A stretch of DNA of 64,000 nt from Janthinobacterium sp. SUN073 (GCF_030397665.1 NZ_JAPUBT010000001.1:555926-619925), one strand, 5' to 3'. Counted from the first letter of the stretch, positions 8,714 to 17,419 are shown. The notes: a model not told the origin generated them from the letters alone. Numbers and translations: made by a program.

Positions 8714-9493
8714 ATGGCCAGCAACCAGCATTTCCCCGCCGTTTCCGACGCCCTGCCCTACCCCGTGTACTTTCGCCTCGACGATTACCACGCGCACCAG
8801 CAGTTCGATTACCAGAGCCATCCCTGGGGCCAGCTCACGTATTGTTCCACGGGGGTGATGGAAATCATGGTGGCGGGCCAGCGCTATCTGTCACCGCCCC
8901 AGTACGCCGTGTGGATACCGCCAGAAACCTTGCATGACGGCTATATCCGCCAGGATGTGGTGTTTCACTCGGCCTATATCGATGCCAGCCTGTGTGCTCA
9001 ACTGCCGGCGCAGCCGTGCGCGCTGGTGCTGAGTCCCTTACTCAAAGCCATACTCGGCGACTTCGCCGGTCGGGGCGTCACCACGCCCGCCACCGAGGCC
9101 GACCAGCGCCTGGCGCAAGTGCTGGTCGACCAGTTGCAGCTGGCGCCGTGCAGCCGCAACTACCTGCCGGGCAGCGACGAGCCCGTCATCGCGGCGCTGC
9201 TGTCCGCGCTGCAGGCGGAGCCGGGGAGTAACCGCTCACTGGCCGACTGGGCCGCGCAATTGCATGTCACCGAACGCACGCTGGCGCGCCGCTGCCAGCG
9301 CGAACTGGGCATGCCGTTCGGCGAATGGCGCCAGCGCCAGCGCTTCCTGGCCGCCCTGCCGCTGCTGGAACAAGGCGACACCGTGCAGGCCATCGCGCTG
9401 GAACTGGGCTATAGCACAGCCTCGGCCTTCATCGCCATGTTTCGCCGCCAGAGCGGCGGCACGCCGGACCAGTTCCGCCGCGGCCTGCGCTGA
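8714..9493 (+). CDS. AraC-family transcriptional regulator
   Basis: 259 residues. The N-terminal cupin-like sensing region (~20-95) contains HPWGQLTYCSTG and VWIPPETLH. The C-terminal AraC DNA-binding domain (~155-255) has two helix-turn-helix units, the second marked by AIALELGYSTASAFIAMFRR. This is the type found beside EamA or MFS exporters. It probably controls the divergent transporter at 7721-8611. Ligand unknown. Confidence 0.93.
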   Translation: MASNQHFPAVSDALPYPVYFRLDDYHAHQQFDYQSHPWGQLTYCSTGVMEIMVAGQRYLSPPQYAVWIPPETLHDGYIRQDVVFHSAYIDASLCAQLPAQPCALVLSPLLKAILGDFAGRGVTTPATEADQRLAQVLVDQLQLAPCSRNYLPGSDEPVIAALLSALQAEPGSNRSLADWAAQLHVTERTLARRCQRELGMPFGEWRQRQRFLAALPLLEQGDTVQAIALELGYSTASAFIAMFRRQSGGTPDQFRRGLR

Positions 9494-9576
9494 AAAAGGG
9501 GGTCCGCCTTGTCATGGTTTGTCATATTGGGATGCTAAAATCCAAACATCTTTCCAGAGAGCAAAAGGACGCGCGC

Positions 9577-12039
9577 ATGAATTCCAGCACTGAAACGGCC
9601 CATGACACCCCAGGCAGCGAGGATGCGCCTCAGGTGACAGAGACGACCGTGACGGCGCCTGTGCCCATCCGCCTGGACAAGGAAGACATACCCACCGTGC
9701 TGGGCAAGCTGCGCACGCTGGTGCAGGACAAGACGCGTTTCGAGCCGCAGGACATCACGCCGCTGGGCGAGGAAGATGTGCTGCAGGATTTTTCCCTGCA
9801 AGCCAATTACGCGCTCGAAGCGCGCTTCGAACAGCGCGTCATCAATGGCTACTTCACGCCATCGGGCAATGACTGCCGCTGTGGCTCCCATGAGGTGGGA
9901 GCGCTCGCTCACGCGCAGGAGAAGGAACGCCTGCGCCGCGCGGCGGCCAAGCTCGACCATGCCTTGCGCCAGGCGGGCCAGGCCTACAATGGCGTCGAGG
10001 CGGGCCTCTACCTGCCGCATGCCGTCAAGCACTGGCACCTCGATACCTGCAGCGCCTGTTCCGGCAAAGGCCGCATCGGCTGCCACACCTGCCACGGCTT
10101 GACCACGGAAACGTGCTGGAGCTGCCACGGCGGGCGCACCGTCAGCTGTGACGCGTATGGCTGCTACGGCAGCGGCAAGGTGTCGTGCTCGTATTGCAGC
10201 GGCAGCGGCTCGGTCGCCGAGCAAGTCACCGATTACGTCACGGTGCAAGTGCCCACGACCACCTACAGCAACGGCAGCTCGCACACCAGCTACCACAGCG
10301 AAACGCGCACGCAATACCGCACCGAGCATCGCAATTGCTACCATTGCAGCTACGGCAAGGTCACGTGCAACAGCTGCCACGGCTCCGGCAACATCAATTG
10401 CGGCACTTGCCGCGCCAGCGGCAGTGTCACCTGCCGTACCTGCAGCGGCGTGGGTGACTTGCGCTGCAACCCCTGCGACGGTTCCGGCAAGGTGGGCAAG
10501 GCGGCCTGGGTCGACGTGCACGTGGCACCCGGCTACAGCGTCAGCCTGCCCAAGCAGGCGCCCGACGACGCGCGCCGCATCCGCGACAAGGAGAGCGTGC
10601 ACTCACTGGCGGCCATTGCCAGCAGCCTGGCCCTGGCGAAAGTGAGCATTTACAATGAAGACCAGCCACAGGAAGTCGACGCCCTGTACGGGGGCAGGCT
10701 GCGCATCGTGCGCCTGGATGCATCGTGCAACGCCGAAAAACACCACCTGGTGGCGTACGGCACCGACTTGCGCTGGCTGACCCTGGACGACATCGTGGAA
10801 AAGCTGCTGCGCGGCGACCTCAAGGCGCTCAGCGATGCGCTGGCCGGCAGTGCCGACGACGGCCTGTTCTCTGCCCACGTGCAAGGCTTGTTGACGCCGC
10901 TGCGCGACGTGGCCGCCTCGGAACTGAATGCGGACGTGATCGAATCTGTCCTCAGCGGCGACGCCGACCACGCGCACGTCGATGTCGTCTCCGCCGAGTA
11001 TGCGCAGAATGTGCGCACCTGCGTGCTCGGTGCCTTGCGCCAGATCTACACGCGGCTGGCCAAGCAATTCTGGTGGAAAAGCGCGCTGGCCGCGCTGGCC
11101 GCCGCCATCGCCACCTGGTTCTTCGCCGGACGCGGGGCTGCCGCCGTCGCCGGCCTGCTCGTCACGGGCGTCGGCTACTGGCTGTTCAACCGCAAGGTCA
11201 AAGCCGTGCTGAGCGAAGCGCTGGGCGGCGCGCAGCAGGCCGAACGCGCCATGCACATCGCCGGCAAGGGCCGCCGCAACCAGCTGGCGCAAGTGCTGGT
11301 CCTCGCCCCCGCCAGCCTGGCCGTGCTGGCCGCCAGCTATGGCTTGCCCGTGCGCGTGCGCCCGGTTTCTGCGCCGCCGCAAACGGCCATGGCCTCGGCG
11401 CCCGTCGCGCCTCATGCGCCGGCCGTCGTGCCGCAGGATGCGAGCAGCGCCAGGGCCGTCAAGCTGTACGAAAATGGCGACAAGGTGCAGGCGCTGGCCA
11501 TGCTGGAAAGCCTGGTCGGCAAGGGCGACGCGGGCGCGTATGGCTTATATGGCTGGATGCTGCTGATGGGCGAAGGCAAGCCCGGCCCCGTCACGGCGCC
11601 AACGGCGCAGCAGCGCGAAGCGCGCCAGGTGGCCGCCAAGCCCCTGGTCGGCAAGGGCTTGCTGAAAAACGACAGCTATGCACTGACGGCGAAGGGCGTG
11701 ATGCTGGCCGAAGGCTGGCAAGAGCCGCGCAACATGGCGCGCGGGCTCGACCTGCTGAAACAGGCCGCCAACAAGGGCAATGCCCAAGCCATGCACTTGC
11801 TGGGCCTGTACCACGTGCGCGGCTACCAGATCCCCGTCAACCACAAGGAAGCGCGCAAATGGTTCACCCTGGCCGCCGACAAGGGCAGCGCGGGCGATAT
11901 CTACAACCTGGGCCTGATGGACTGGGAAGGCGCGGGCTTGAAACGCCCGGACCGCGCCAGCGCCATGCAGCGCTGGAAGATCGCCGCCGCCATGGGCGAA
12001 GAGCGTGCGATCAAGGCCGTCGCACAGGGACAGCCTTAA
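9577..12039 (+). CDS. Large membrane protein with DnaJ-like Cys-rich repeats and Sel1/TPR repeats
   Basis: An 820-residue protein of unusual architecture. After a soluble N-terminal part (~1-150), residues ~158-305 carry about ten CxxC motifs, many as CxxCxGxG (CSACSGKG, CNSCHGSG, CNPCDGSG), as in the zinc-binding region of DnaJ. An insert rich in Ser/Thr/Tyr lies between two halves. Two or three membrane segments follow (~500-537 and ~570-590), then an Ala/Pro linker and at least three Sel1-like repeats (~625-815; LLGLYHVRGYQIPVNHKEARKWF). No J domain is present, so it is not DnaJ itself. The ATG at 9577 has AAAGGAC upstream. It stands alone with no obvious operon partner. Function unknown; an envelope-associated chaperone-like or scaffold role is only inference. 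Confidence 0.85.
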   Translation: MNSSTETAHDTPGSEDAPQVTETTVTAPVPIRLDKEDIPTVLGKLRTLVQDKTRFEPQDITPLGEEDVLQDFSLQANYALEARFEQRVINGYFTPSGNDCRCGSHEVGALAHAQEKERLRRAAAKLDHALRQAGQAYNGVEAGLYLPHAVKHWHLDTCSACSGKGRIGCHTCHGLTTETCWSCHGGRTVSCDAYGCYGSGKVSCSYCSGSGSVAEQVTDYVTVQVPTTTYSNGSSHTSYHSETRTQYRTEHRNCYHCSYGKVTCNSCHGSGNINCGTCRASGSVTCRTCSGVGDLRCNPCDGSGKVGKAAWVDVHVAPGYSVSLPKQAPDDARRIRDKESVHSLAAIASSLALAKVSIYNEDQPQEVDALYGGRLRIVRLDASCNAEKHHLVAYGTDLRWLTLDDIVEKLLRGDLKALSDALAGSADDGLFSAHVQGLLTPLRDVAASELNADVIESVLSGDADHAHVDVVSAEYAQNVRTCVLGALRQIYTRLAKQFWWKSALAALAAAIATWFFAGRGAAAVAGLLVTGVGYWLFNRKVKAVLSEALGGAQQAERAMHIAGKGRRNQLAQVLVLAPASLAVLAASYGLPVRVRPVSAPPQTAMASAPVAPHAPAVVPQDASSARAVKLYENGDKVQALAMLESLVGKGDAGAYGLYGWMLLMGEGKPGPVTAPTAQQREARQVAAKPLVGKGLLKNDSYALTAKGVMLAEGWQEPRNMARGLDLLKQAANKGNAQAMHLLGLYHVRGYQIPVNHKEARKWFTLAADKGSAGDIYNLGLMDWEGAGLKRPDRASAMQRWKIAAAMGEERAIKAVAQGQP

Positions 12040-12063
12040 GGAGCACCTGAGAAAAAGCCCATG

Positions 12064-12111
12064 GCGTTGTTGCATTGCCTGGCCGTACGTTCGTACTGCC
12101 TGCGGCAACGC
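12064..12111. repeat. Imperfect inverted repeat in the 137-base convergent gap
   Basis: Outer arms GCGTTG (12064-12069) and CAACGC (12106-12111) enclose an inner stem GGCcGTACG / CGTACtGCC. It lies between the converging Cys-rich and nitrobindin-like genes and probably folds as a long hairpin. There is no T run, so classical terminator function is doubtful. Confidence 0.4.
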
Positions 12112-12176
12112 GCCTAGCCCTGAGCATTTTTCAGGCGCTCCAACAGAATGGCGGCAAGAACCGCCGCTTCCGATTT

Positions 12177-12821
12177 TTATGCTGCCGCCAGCGCCTGCAA
12201 GGCCATCGGGTTCGGCGTCGGCTCGGCGACTTTTGTCAGCAGGTTGCGGTCCGTGTGGTGGAACGGTTCGTCCTTGCCGCGAATCAGCATGACCGTGTCT
12301 TCATCGTAGCCCCAGGTGCCGTCGGCGTGGATATCGACCTTGATGCGGTATTCGACGGTGGTGAACGCGTGTTCGAGGAAAGGGTTCGAGCAGATGCCGT
12401 ACGCCGTCGAATCACGCCTGGCCACCAGTTCGAAACTGGTGGCGTCCGCCGTCGTCGTGCCCGACGCCATGGCGATCTGGCCGCGCGGGATGGCCAGGGT
12501 CTGGATCACGGCGCCCGTGGCCGGCTCCCACAGCCAGTAACCGACCTGCTCATGATACGTTTTGACTTGATCCGGCTTGGTGATGTGGATGTAGTAGCGC
12601 AAGCCGTAGAACAGTTGCGGGCCGTTGGTGACGGGGTCGATCGGCTGCAGTTCGATGCGCTCGACAAACGCCTGCTTGCGCGGACCATCGGCCTTGGGCT
12701 TGACGTCCAGGCCGCGCGTGCCGGTCCAGATGCCGGCCATGCCCGTCAAAGGGCCCAGGTTGTTCAGTGTGTGCACGTCGGCGGACGGCTCGGTGTAAAT
12801 ATCTTCGGGAAAATCGCTCAT
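12177..12821 (-). CDS. Heme-binding beta-barrel (nitrobindin/FABP-like) protein
   Basis: 214 residues resembling the nitrobindin/THAP4-type heme-binding beta-barrel family. It has an early GxWxG element (MAGIWTGTRG) and alternating strand-like segments through YGLRYYIHI, YWLWEPATG and TVEYRIKVDI. In the known family, a C-terminal histidine coordinates ferric heme and the proteins handle nitric oxide or peroxynitrite; the assignment here is by overall pattern only. The ATG at 12821 is preferred over an in-frame TTG eight codons earlier. It may be co-transcribed with the small gene 56 bases upstream. Confidence 0.6.
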   Translation of the reverse strand: MSDFPEDIYTEPSADVHTLNNLGPLTGMAGIWTGTRGLDVKPKADGPRKQAFVERIELQPIDPVTNGPQLFYGLRYYIHITKPDQVKTYHEQVGYWLWEPATGAVIQTLAIPRGQIAMASGTTTADATSFELVARRDSTAYGICSNPFLEHAFTTVEYRIKVDIHADGTWGYDEDTVMLIRGKDEPFHHTDRNLLTKVAEPTPNPMALQALAAA

Positions 12822-12877
12822 GCGGAAGTCTTCAAAATGGGGCAACAGTGCTTGCCGCCATTGTAAGACCCACGCCG

Positions 12878-13276
12878 CTATCTGGGAAAGAGCGCGATGT
12901 GGCGTTCGATGAACAGCAAGGCTGCTGCCGCCAGCGCGGAGCGCTGCGCCTCGAACACGGTCGCGTCGCGCGCCTGCAGCAAGTTGGCCGCCGCCTCGGG
13001 CAGCAGCAAGTCATCGGCGATGAACGCCGCCACCGCGTCGATACTGACGTACAAGGCGCTGTCGAAGCCTTCCCAGTCCACATAGGCCAGCCACTCGGCC
13101 AGCGTCACCACGCCAGCGACGGGCGGCGCCAGGGCCCCGATGCGCTCCAGGCGCAGCACGCTGTCGCTGCGGATGCCTTCCTGCTGCAAGACCGCCAGCG
13201 CCACCTGCTGCAGCGCGTCCTCGGCGTCGTGCCGGTGCTGGTTCAGCAAGCGCTGCGTCAGGCTGGCGCTGTGCAT
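12878..13276 (-). CDS. Hypothetical protein (operon with map)
   Basis: 132 residues, largely helical and Ala/Leu-rich, with no signal peptide and no recognised motif. The ATG lies two bases past the stop of the methionine aminopeptidase gene, so the two are almost certainly co-translated. Tight coupling with map and TetR suggests a shared regulation, but no function can be assigned. Distinctive segments are AEWLAYVDWEGFDSALYVSID and a C-terminal LLFIERHIALFPR. Confidence 0.7.
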   Translation of the reverse strand: MHSASLTQRLLNQHRHDAEDALQQVALAVLQQEGIRSDSVLRLERIGALAPPVAGVVTLAEWLAYVDWEGFDSALYVSIDAVAAFIADDLLLPEAAANLLQARDATVFEAQRSALAAAALLFIERHIALFPR

Positions 13277-13278
13277 CG

Positions 13279-14082
13279 TCAGACCAGGGGATCGGTCGAA
13301 CCGGTCAGGGTGAAGATTTCAAAGCCCGTTTCCGTCACGGCCAGCGAGTGCTCGAACTGTGCCGACAGCGAACGGTCTTTCGTCACCGTCGTCCATTTGT
13401 CCGGCAAGACCTTGACCTGGTAGCTGCCCACGTTGAGCATCGGTTCGATCGTGAAAATCATGCCCGGTTCGAGCACGATGCCCGTGCCGGCGCGGCCATA
13501 GTGCAGCACTTGCGGCGTGTCGTGGAAGACCTGGCCCACGCCATGGCCGCAGAAATCGCGCACGGAAGAAAAGCCCTGCGCCTTGGCCACCGCCTCGATG
13601 GCGGCGCCCACGTCGCCCAGGGTCGCGCCCGGGCGCACCGTATGGATGCCTGCCATCATGGCGTCATACGCCGTGTTGACGAGGCGGTTGGCCAGGATGG
13701 AGACGGCGCCCACCTTGAAGGTGCGGCTGGTGTCGCCGAACCAGCCCTGGAACTTCGGCGTCACGTCGATGTTGAGGATGTCGCCCACTTTCAGGATTTT
13801 CGTTTCCGACGGGATGCCGTGCGTGACCACGTGATTGACGGAGATACAGCTGGCGTGCTTGTAGCCGTGGTAGTCGATGGTGCCGGGGATGGCGCCGGCG
13901 GCGCGCATGAATTCTTCGCACAGGGCGTCGAGCTTGGCCGTCGAAACGCCAGGCTTGACGAAGGGCGTGATGTAATCGAGCGTGTCGGCGGCGATGCGGC
14001 CCGCCGCGCGCATGCCGATGAAACCCTCTTCGTCGTGCAGGGGGATTTTCTTGCCGTGTTCAAGCTGGGTGGAATAGCGCAT
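13279..14082 (-). CDS. map: Type I methionine aminopeptidase
   Basis: 267 residues, the usual length of bacterial MetAP-I, which removes the initiator methionine from new proteins. Metal ligands and surrounding motifs are visible: YHGYKHASCIS, DVTPKFQGWFGDTSRTF (two Asp), FCGHGVGQVFH (His), FTIEPML (Glu) and SAQFEHSL (Glu). The ATG at 14082 follows AAGAAG. It lies 14 bases after the TetR stop, so it is the second gene of a TetR operon. The position away from rpsB/tsf suggests a second, regulated paralogue, though no other copy can be checked from this window. Confidence 0.95.
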   Translation of the reverse strand: MRYSTQLEHGKKIPLHDEEGFIGMRAAGRIAADTLDYITPFVKPGVSTAKLDALCEEFMRAAGAIPGTIDYHGYKHASCISVNHVVTHGIPSETKILKVGDILNIDVTPKFQGWFGDTSRTFKVGAVSILANRLVNTAYDAMMAGIHTVRPGATLGDVGAAIEAVAKAQGFSSVRDFCGHGVGQVFHDTPQVLHYGRAGTGIVLEPGMIFTIEPMLNVGSYQVKVLPDKWTTVTKDRSLSAQFEHSLAVTETGFEIFTLTGSTDPLV

Positions 14083-14096
14083 GGATGTCTTCTTGG

Positions 14097-14696
14097 TTAG
14101 TGTGATGTGGTGTGTAAGGCCCAGCCGCGCACGGCGTCGTGCGAGGCGCGCAGCATGGCGTCGACACTGGCCGGTATCGGCCGCTCCTGGGTCAGGTAGG
14201 GCTTGACGACGGCCACGGGCGCGTCGATCAGCACGAATTTGAGCAGCATGTGATCGAGGTCCAGCTCCGTGGTGGCGGGCATGGCTTCGGCGCAGCGGAC
14301 AAAACAGGCATCGAGCGCCGCCTGCTCCTCTTCCACGGCGGCCAGCAATTGCTCGCTGAGGCCACTGCTGAAATCGGGGCTGTCCGCGCATTGCAGGAGA
14401 AAGCGCGCATACACGGGCTTGCGCCGGCACCAGTCCAGCAAGCCGTGCACGCCGGCCCAGGTATCGCCGCCGAGCCAGCGGCTGGCCACTTCCTCGCGGA
14501 AGTCGCTCTTCACGCGCAGCCAGGCGCGCGCCAGGATGGCGTTGCGCGAATCGAAGCGGTGATACACGGAGCCGATGGGCGCACCGGCCTTGACGGCGAT
14601 GGCGGCCATCGACACGGCGCCCACGCCGCACTGGGCGGCGACGGCGATCGCGCTGTCGATGAAGTTGTTTTCGTTGAATTTGGCGAGTCTGACCAT
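14097..14696 (-). CDS. TetR-family transcriptional regulator
   Basis: 199 residues with an N-terminal TetR helix-turn-helix (~10-55: GVGAVSMAAIAVKAGAPIGSVYHRF) and a helical ligand-binding C-terminal domain. The gene starts directly inside a 30-base perfect inverted repeat, strongly suggesting autoregulation. It heads an operon with map and a hypothetical gene. The repeat also faces the divergent amn gene, which may be co-controlled. Ligand unknown. Confidence 0.92.
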   Translation of the reverse strand: MVRLAKFNENNFIDSAIAVAAQCGVGAVSMAAIAVKAGAPIGSVYHRFDSRNAILARAWLRVKSDFREEVASRWLGGDTWAGVHGLLDWCRRKPVYARFLLQCADSPDFSSGLSEQLLAAVEEEQAALDACFVRCAEAMPATTELDLDHMLLKFVLIDAPVAVVKPYLTQERPIPASVDAMLRASHDAVRGWALHTTSH

Positions 14697-14724
14697 TCAA
14701 ATAGAATACAGATTCTATTTGAAT
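14695..14724. promoter_or_regulatory. Perfect palindromic operator, probably for the TetR regulator
   Basis: Two 13-base arms (ATTCAAATAGAAT and ATTCTATTTGAAT) are separated by ACAG, a perfect inverted repeat. It overlaps the TetR ATG (14694-14696) in the divergent TetR/amn gap of 123 bases. It is AT-rich against GC-rich surroundings. Size and position fit a TetR-dimer operator. Confidence 0.75.
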
Positions 14725-14819
14725 CCGTCAAGCGGCCCGGCCAGGCAAGAAACGCGTCCAACGCGAGTTGCCCCGCTGCCTTACAATGGTATGCACGAAC
14801 CGCTACAAGGAGAATCCGC

Positions 14820-16334
14820 TTGCTTACGCCCCCCTTCATCGCCTCCTCCCGCTTCGACGATCCACGCCTGGCGTTGGAACAAGTGCAAGCCATTTACCGC
14901 AGCAGCATCGAACACTTGCGCGATGCGCTGCAGCGCTTTGTCGCCGGCGAAGACATGCACGAGCGCGTGCGCGCCTGCTACCCCTTCGTGCGCATCCAGA
15001 CCGACACCGTGGCGCGCGCCGACTCGCCGCTGGCCTACGGCTTTGTCGCCGGCCCCGGCGTATTTGAAACCACGCTGACCCGCCCCGACCTGTTCGGCGA
15101 CTACTATCTCGACCAGTTCACCCTGCTGCTGAAAAACCATAACGGCGGCCAGAATGTCCACCTGGAAGTGGGCGTGAGCGCCCAGCCCATCCCCGTGCAT
15201 TTTTCGTTCGCCGAGCATGACCATATCGAAGGCAATATGGATGCGGGCCGCCGCCTGGCCATGCGCGACCTGTTCGACCTGCCCGACCTGTCGGCCATGG
15301 ACGATGGCATCGCCAACGGCACGCACGAACCGGCGCATGGCGAAGCGCAGCCGCTGGCCCTGTTCACGGGCCCGCGCGTCGATTACTCGCTGCAGCGCCT
15401 GCGCCACTACAGCGGCACCTCGCCGCAGCATTTCCAGAACTTCGTCCTGTTTACCAATTACCAGTTCTACATCGACGAATTCATCCGCCTGGGCCACGCC
15501 ATGATGGACCGCGCGCCCGACGCGCAAGCGCCGTCGGACGACGACGGCTACATCGCCTTTGTCGAACCGGGCAACGTGGTCACGCGCCGCGTGGGACAGA
15601 CGGTAGAAAGCGACGATGCGCTGGGCGCCGCGCCGCCGCGCCTGCCGCAGATGCCCGCCTACCACCTGCTGCGCGCAGATGGCAGCGGCATCACCATGGT
15701 CAATATCGGCGTGGGACCGGCGAACGCCAAGACCATCACCGACCATATCGCCGTGCTGCGCCCGCACGCCTGGCTGATGCTCGGTCATTGCGCGGGCCTG
15801 CGCACCACGCAAAGCCTGGGCGACTACGTGCTGGCGCATGCGTATGTGCGCGAAGACCATGTGCTCGACGAAGACTTGCCGCTGTGGGTGCCGATCCCGC
15901 CGCTGGCGGAAATCCAGCAGGCGCTGCAAACGGCGGTGGCGGAAATCACCCAACTGACGGGGCATGATTTAAAACACATCATGCGCACGGGAACCGTGGC
16001 CAGCACGGACAACCGCAACTGGGAACTGCTGCCGCAGCGCACGCCGGAACGCCGTTTCAGCCAGAGCCGCGCCATCGCGCTGGACATGGAAAGTGCGACG
16101 ATTGCCGCCAACGGCTTCCGCTTCCGCGTCCCGTACGGCACCCTGCTGTGCGTCAGCGACAAGCCGCTGCACGGCGAAATCAAGCTGCCCGGCATGGCCA
16201 ACCACTTCTACCGCGAGCGGGTCGACCAGCACCTGCGCATCGGCATCCGCGCCGTGGAACTGCTGCGCCGCCAGGGCGTGGACCGGCTGCACAGCCGCAA
16301 ATTGCGCAGCTTTGCGGAAGTGGCGTTTCAGTAA
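14820..16334 (+). CDS. amn: AMP nucleosidase
   Basis: A 504-residue AMP nucleosidase, close to the ~484 of E. coli Amn, which hydrolyses AMP to adenine and ribose-5-phosphate. The N-terminal regulatory domain (~1-190) precedes a phosphorylase-like catalytic domain with VNIGVGPANAKTITDH, MLGHCAGLRTTQSLGDY and the SRAIALDMESATIAANG motif (catalytic Glu/Asp region). No in-frame ATG fits; the start is TTG at 14820 with a strong AAGGAG eight bases upstream. It ends seven bases before the convergent RES toxin stop. It is divergent from the TetR gene across the palindromic operator. Confidence 0.93.
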   Translation: MLTPPFIASSRFDDPRLALEQVQAIYRSSIEHLRDALQRFVAGEDMHERVRACYPFVRIQTDTVARADSPLAYGFVAGPGVFETTLTRPDLFGDYYLDQFTLLLKNHNGGQNVHLEVGVSAQPIPVHFSFAEHDHIEGNMDAGRRLAMRDLFDLPDLSAMDDGIANGTHEPAHGEAQPLALFTGPRVDYSLQRLRHYSGTSPQHFQNFVLFTNYQFYIDEFIRLGHAMMDRAPDAQAPSDDDGYIAFVEPGNVVTRRVGQTVESDDALGAAPPRLPQMPAYHLLRADGSGITMVNIGVGPANAKTITDHIAVLRPHAWLMLGHCAGLRTTQSLGDYVLAHAYVREDHVLDEDLPLWVPIPPLAEIQQALQTAVAEITQLTGHDLKHIMRTGTVASTDNRNWELLPQRTPERRFSQSRAIALDMESATIAANGFRFRVPYGTLLCVSDKPLHGEIKLPGMANHFYRERVDQHLRIGIRAVELLRRQGVDRLHSRKLRSFAEVAFQ

Positions 16335-16341
16335 GCCTGCA

Positions 16342-16812
16342 TCAAGGGAAAAAGCGGGAATCGTAGCTCCACCGCCGGACGGTGCTGGCGGTGATTGCCG
16401 CGGCATCGGCATGCCGGGGGTTGAGCAAGACATTGCATTCGTCGGGCACGATCACGGAAGGCACCAGCAGCAAGGCGGATTTCCCCGCTGCAATCCAGCC
16501 ATCGCCAGCCCGCTTGCCCGACAAGCCGGCCGGTATGGCGTCCCAGCCACCGGGAAATGGATCGAGGACCTGGCGCGCATTCCACACGCCATCGGGAATG
16601 GCGATACGCACCAGGTAACGGTTGAACGGCAAGCCGCCGCCGCGCAGGTAATGCACGGTTTCCAGGGTGGCCAGGGCGATACTCGTCGAGCAATACACGA
16701 CGGGCGCGCCCTTGCTGTTCCAGCGGCCACCCGTGATCCTCGCGCCGGTGCCGCTCAGGTCACTGGCGGCATACGCTGGCGTCTCGACGGCAATACGCCA
16801 GAGCACGTTCAT
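16342..16812 (-). CDS. RES-domain toxin
   Basis: 156 residues of the RES family, toxins that deplete NAD+ in RES/Xre systems. Expected polar residues are present: Arg in LWRIA, the segment GGRWNSKGAPVVYCSTS (Arg, Tyr, Ser), Glu in LATLETVHYL and Ser in GKSALLLVPS. The ATG overlaps the antitoxin stop (ATGA). Both length and order, antitoxin first, match known type II RES-Xre pairs. Confidence 0.93.
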   Translation of the reverse strand: MNVLWRIAVETPAYAASDLSGTGARITGGRWNSKGAPVVYCSTSIALATLETVHYLRGGGLPFNRYLVRIAIPDGVWNARQVLDPFPGGWDAIPAGLSGKRAGDGWIAAGKSALLLVPSVIVPDECNVLLNPRHADAAAITASTVRRWSYDSRFFP

Positions 16813-17285
16813 GCATAGGCTCCGCTCTGCGTCATGGACAGCAATTCCGCCACCAGTTTTTGCCCCTCGAAGGTGTCCATGTAGCTGGCTGGCGTGGCCC
16901 CCGCCAGCGCAGGCAGTGGCTTGCTCAGCCAATCGGAGACCCAGCGCGCAGCGTCAAAGCCGGCGGGATCGCCCGATTGTTCGACCATCGCCTGCGCCAT
17001 GCCGATCAGGGTTTCAACACCCAGTACGCGCTCCGATTCATCCTTCGACAGCAAGCTGGCGTCTTTCTCCTTGCGGCTGATGGTGGCGCGCGACAACCCC
17101 AGGCTGGACAACAGGAATTCCTTGCTCATGCCCATGCGCGCGGACAAGCGGCTGATCGCCGAAGCTGGAATGCCCCGCCGTATCAGCGCAATGCGCGCAT
17201 CAGTATCAAAGCCGTACAGCGCCATGCCTTCGTACAGGGCCCTCGCTTGCTGAGCCGGAACGGGAGCATCAATGTGTCGTTGCAT
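16809..17285 (-). CDS. Xre/ParS-type antitoxin (DUF2384)
   Basis: 158 residues. The N-terminal half holds an Xre-like helix-turn-helix (SRLSARMGMSKEFLLSSLGL, then SRATISRKE). The C-terminal half is a DUF2384/MbcA-ParS toxin-binding domain (RVLGVETLIGMAQAMVEQSG ... ARWVSDWLSKPLPALAGATP). It neutralises the overlapping RES toxin and normally autorepresses the operon. The ATG at 17285 has AAAGGAG six bases upstream; an ATG at 17291 is too close to that site. Confidence 0.93.
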   Translation of the reverse strand: MQRHIDAPVPAQQARALYEGMALYGFDTDARIALIRRGIPASAISRLSARMGMSKEFLLSSLGLSRATISRKEKDASLLSKDESERVLGVETLIGMAQAMVEQSGDPAGFDAARWVSDWLSKPLPALAGATPASYMDTFEGQKLVAELLSMTQSGAYA

Positions 17286-17306
17286 AACCATCTCCTTTAA
17301 GACGAT

Positions 17307-17312
17307 AGTATA
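17307..17312 (-). promoter_or_regulatory. -10 element of the toxin-antitoxin operon
   Basis: TATACT on the minus strand lies 21 bases before the antitoxin ATG, just upstream of the AAAGGAG site. It fits a short untranslated leader. No confident -35 hexamer was found. Confidence 0.45.
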
Positions 17313-17349
17313 GATCAAATGAGGCAGCCCACAAGGAAAGCACAAGGTC

Positions 17350-17384
17350 AAAAAAAATGCCGCCCAGCGCAAGCTGAACGGCAT
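17350..17384 (-). terminator. Rho-independent terminator after the DUF1854 gene
   Basis: On the minus strand a hairpin (GCCG-CAGC ... GCTG-CGGC, 17359-17382) is followed by eight T. It ends the cyanophycin-associated ABC/DUF1854 operon before the toxin-antitoxin promoter. Confidence 0.75.
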
Positions 17385-17419
17385 GAGCGGCGGCACTGCG
17401 CCGTATTCCAGGGCGCTCC

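Noticed and set aside
14083-14700. N-terminal extension of the map frame
   Set aside because: Residues are Arg-rich shadow of TetR; the family start and a ribosome site are at 14082.
14139-14819. N-terminal extension of the amn frame across the TetR gene
   Set aside because: It overlaps a real TetR gene on the other strand; homology to AMP nucleosidase starts at the TTG with AAGGAG at 14820.
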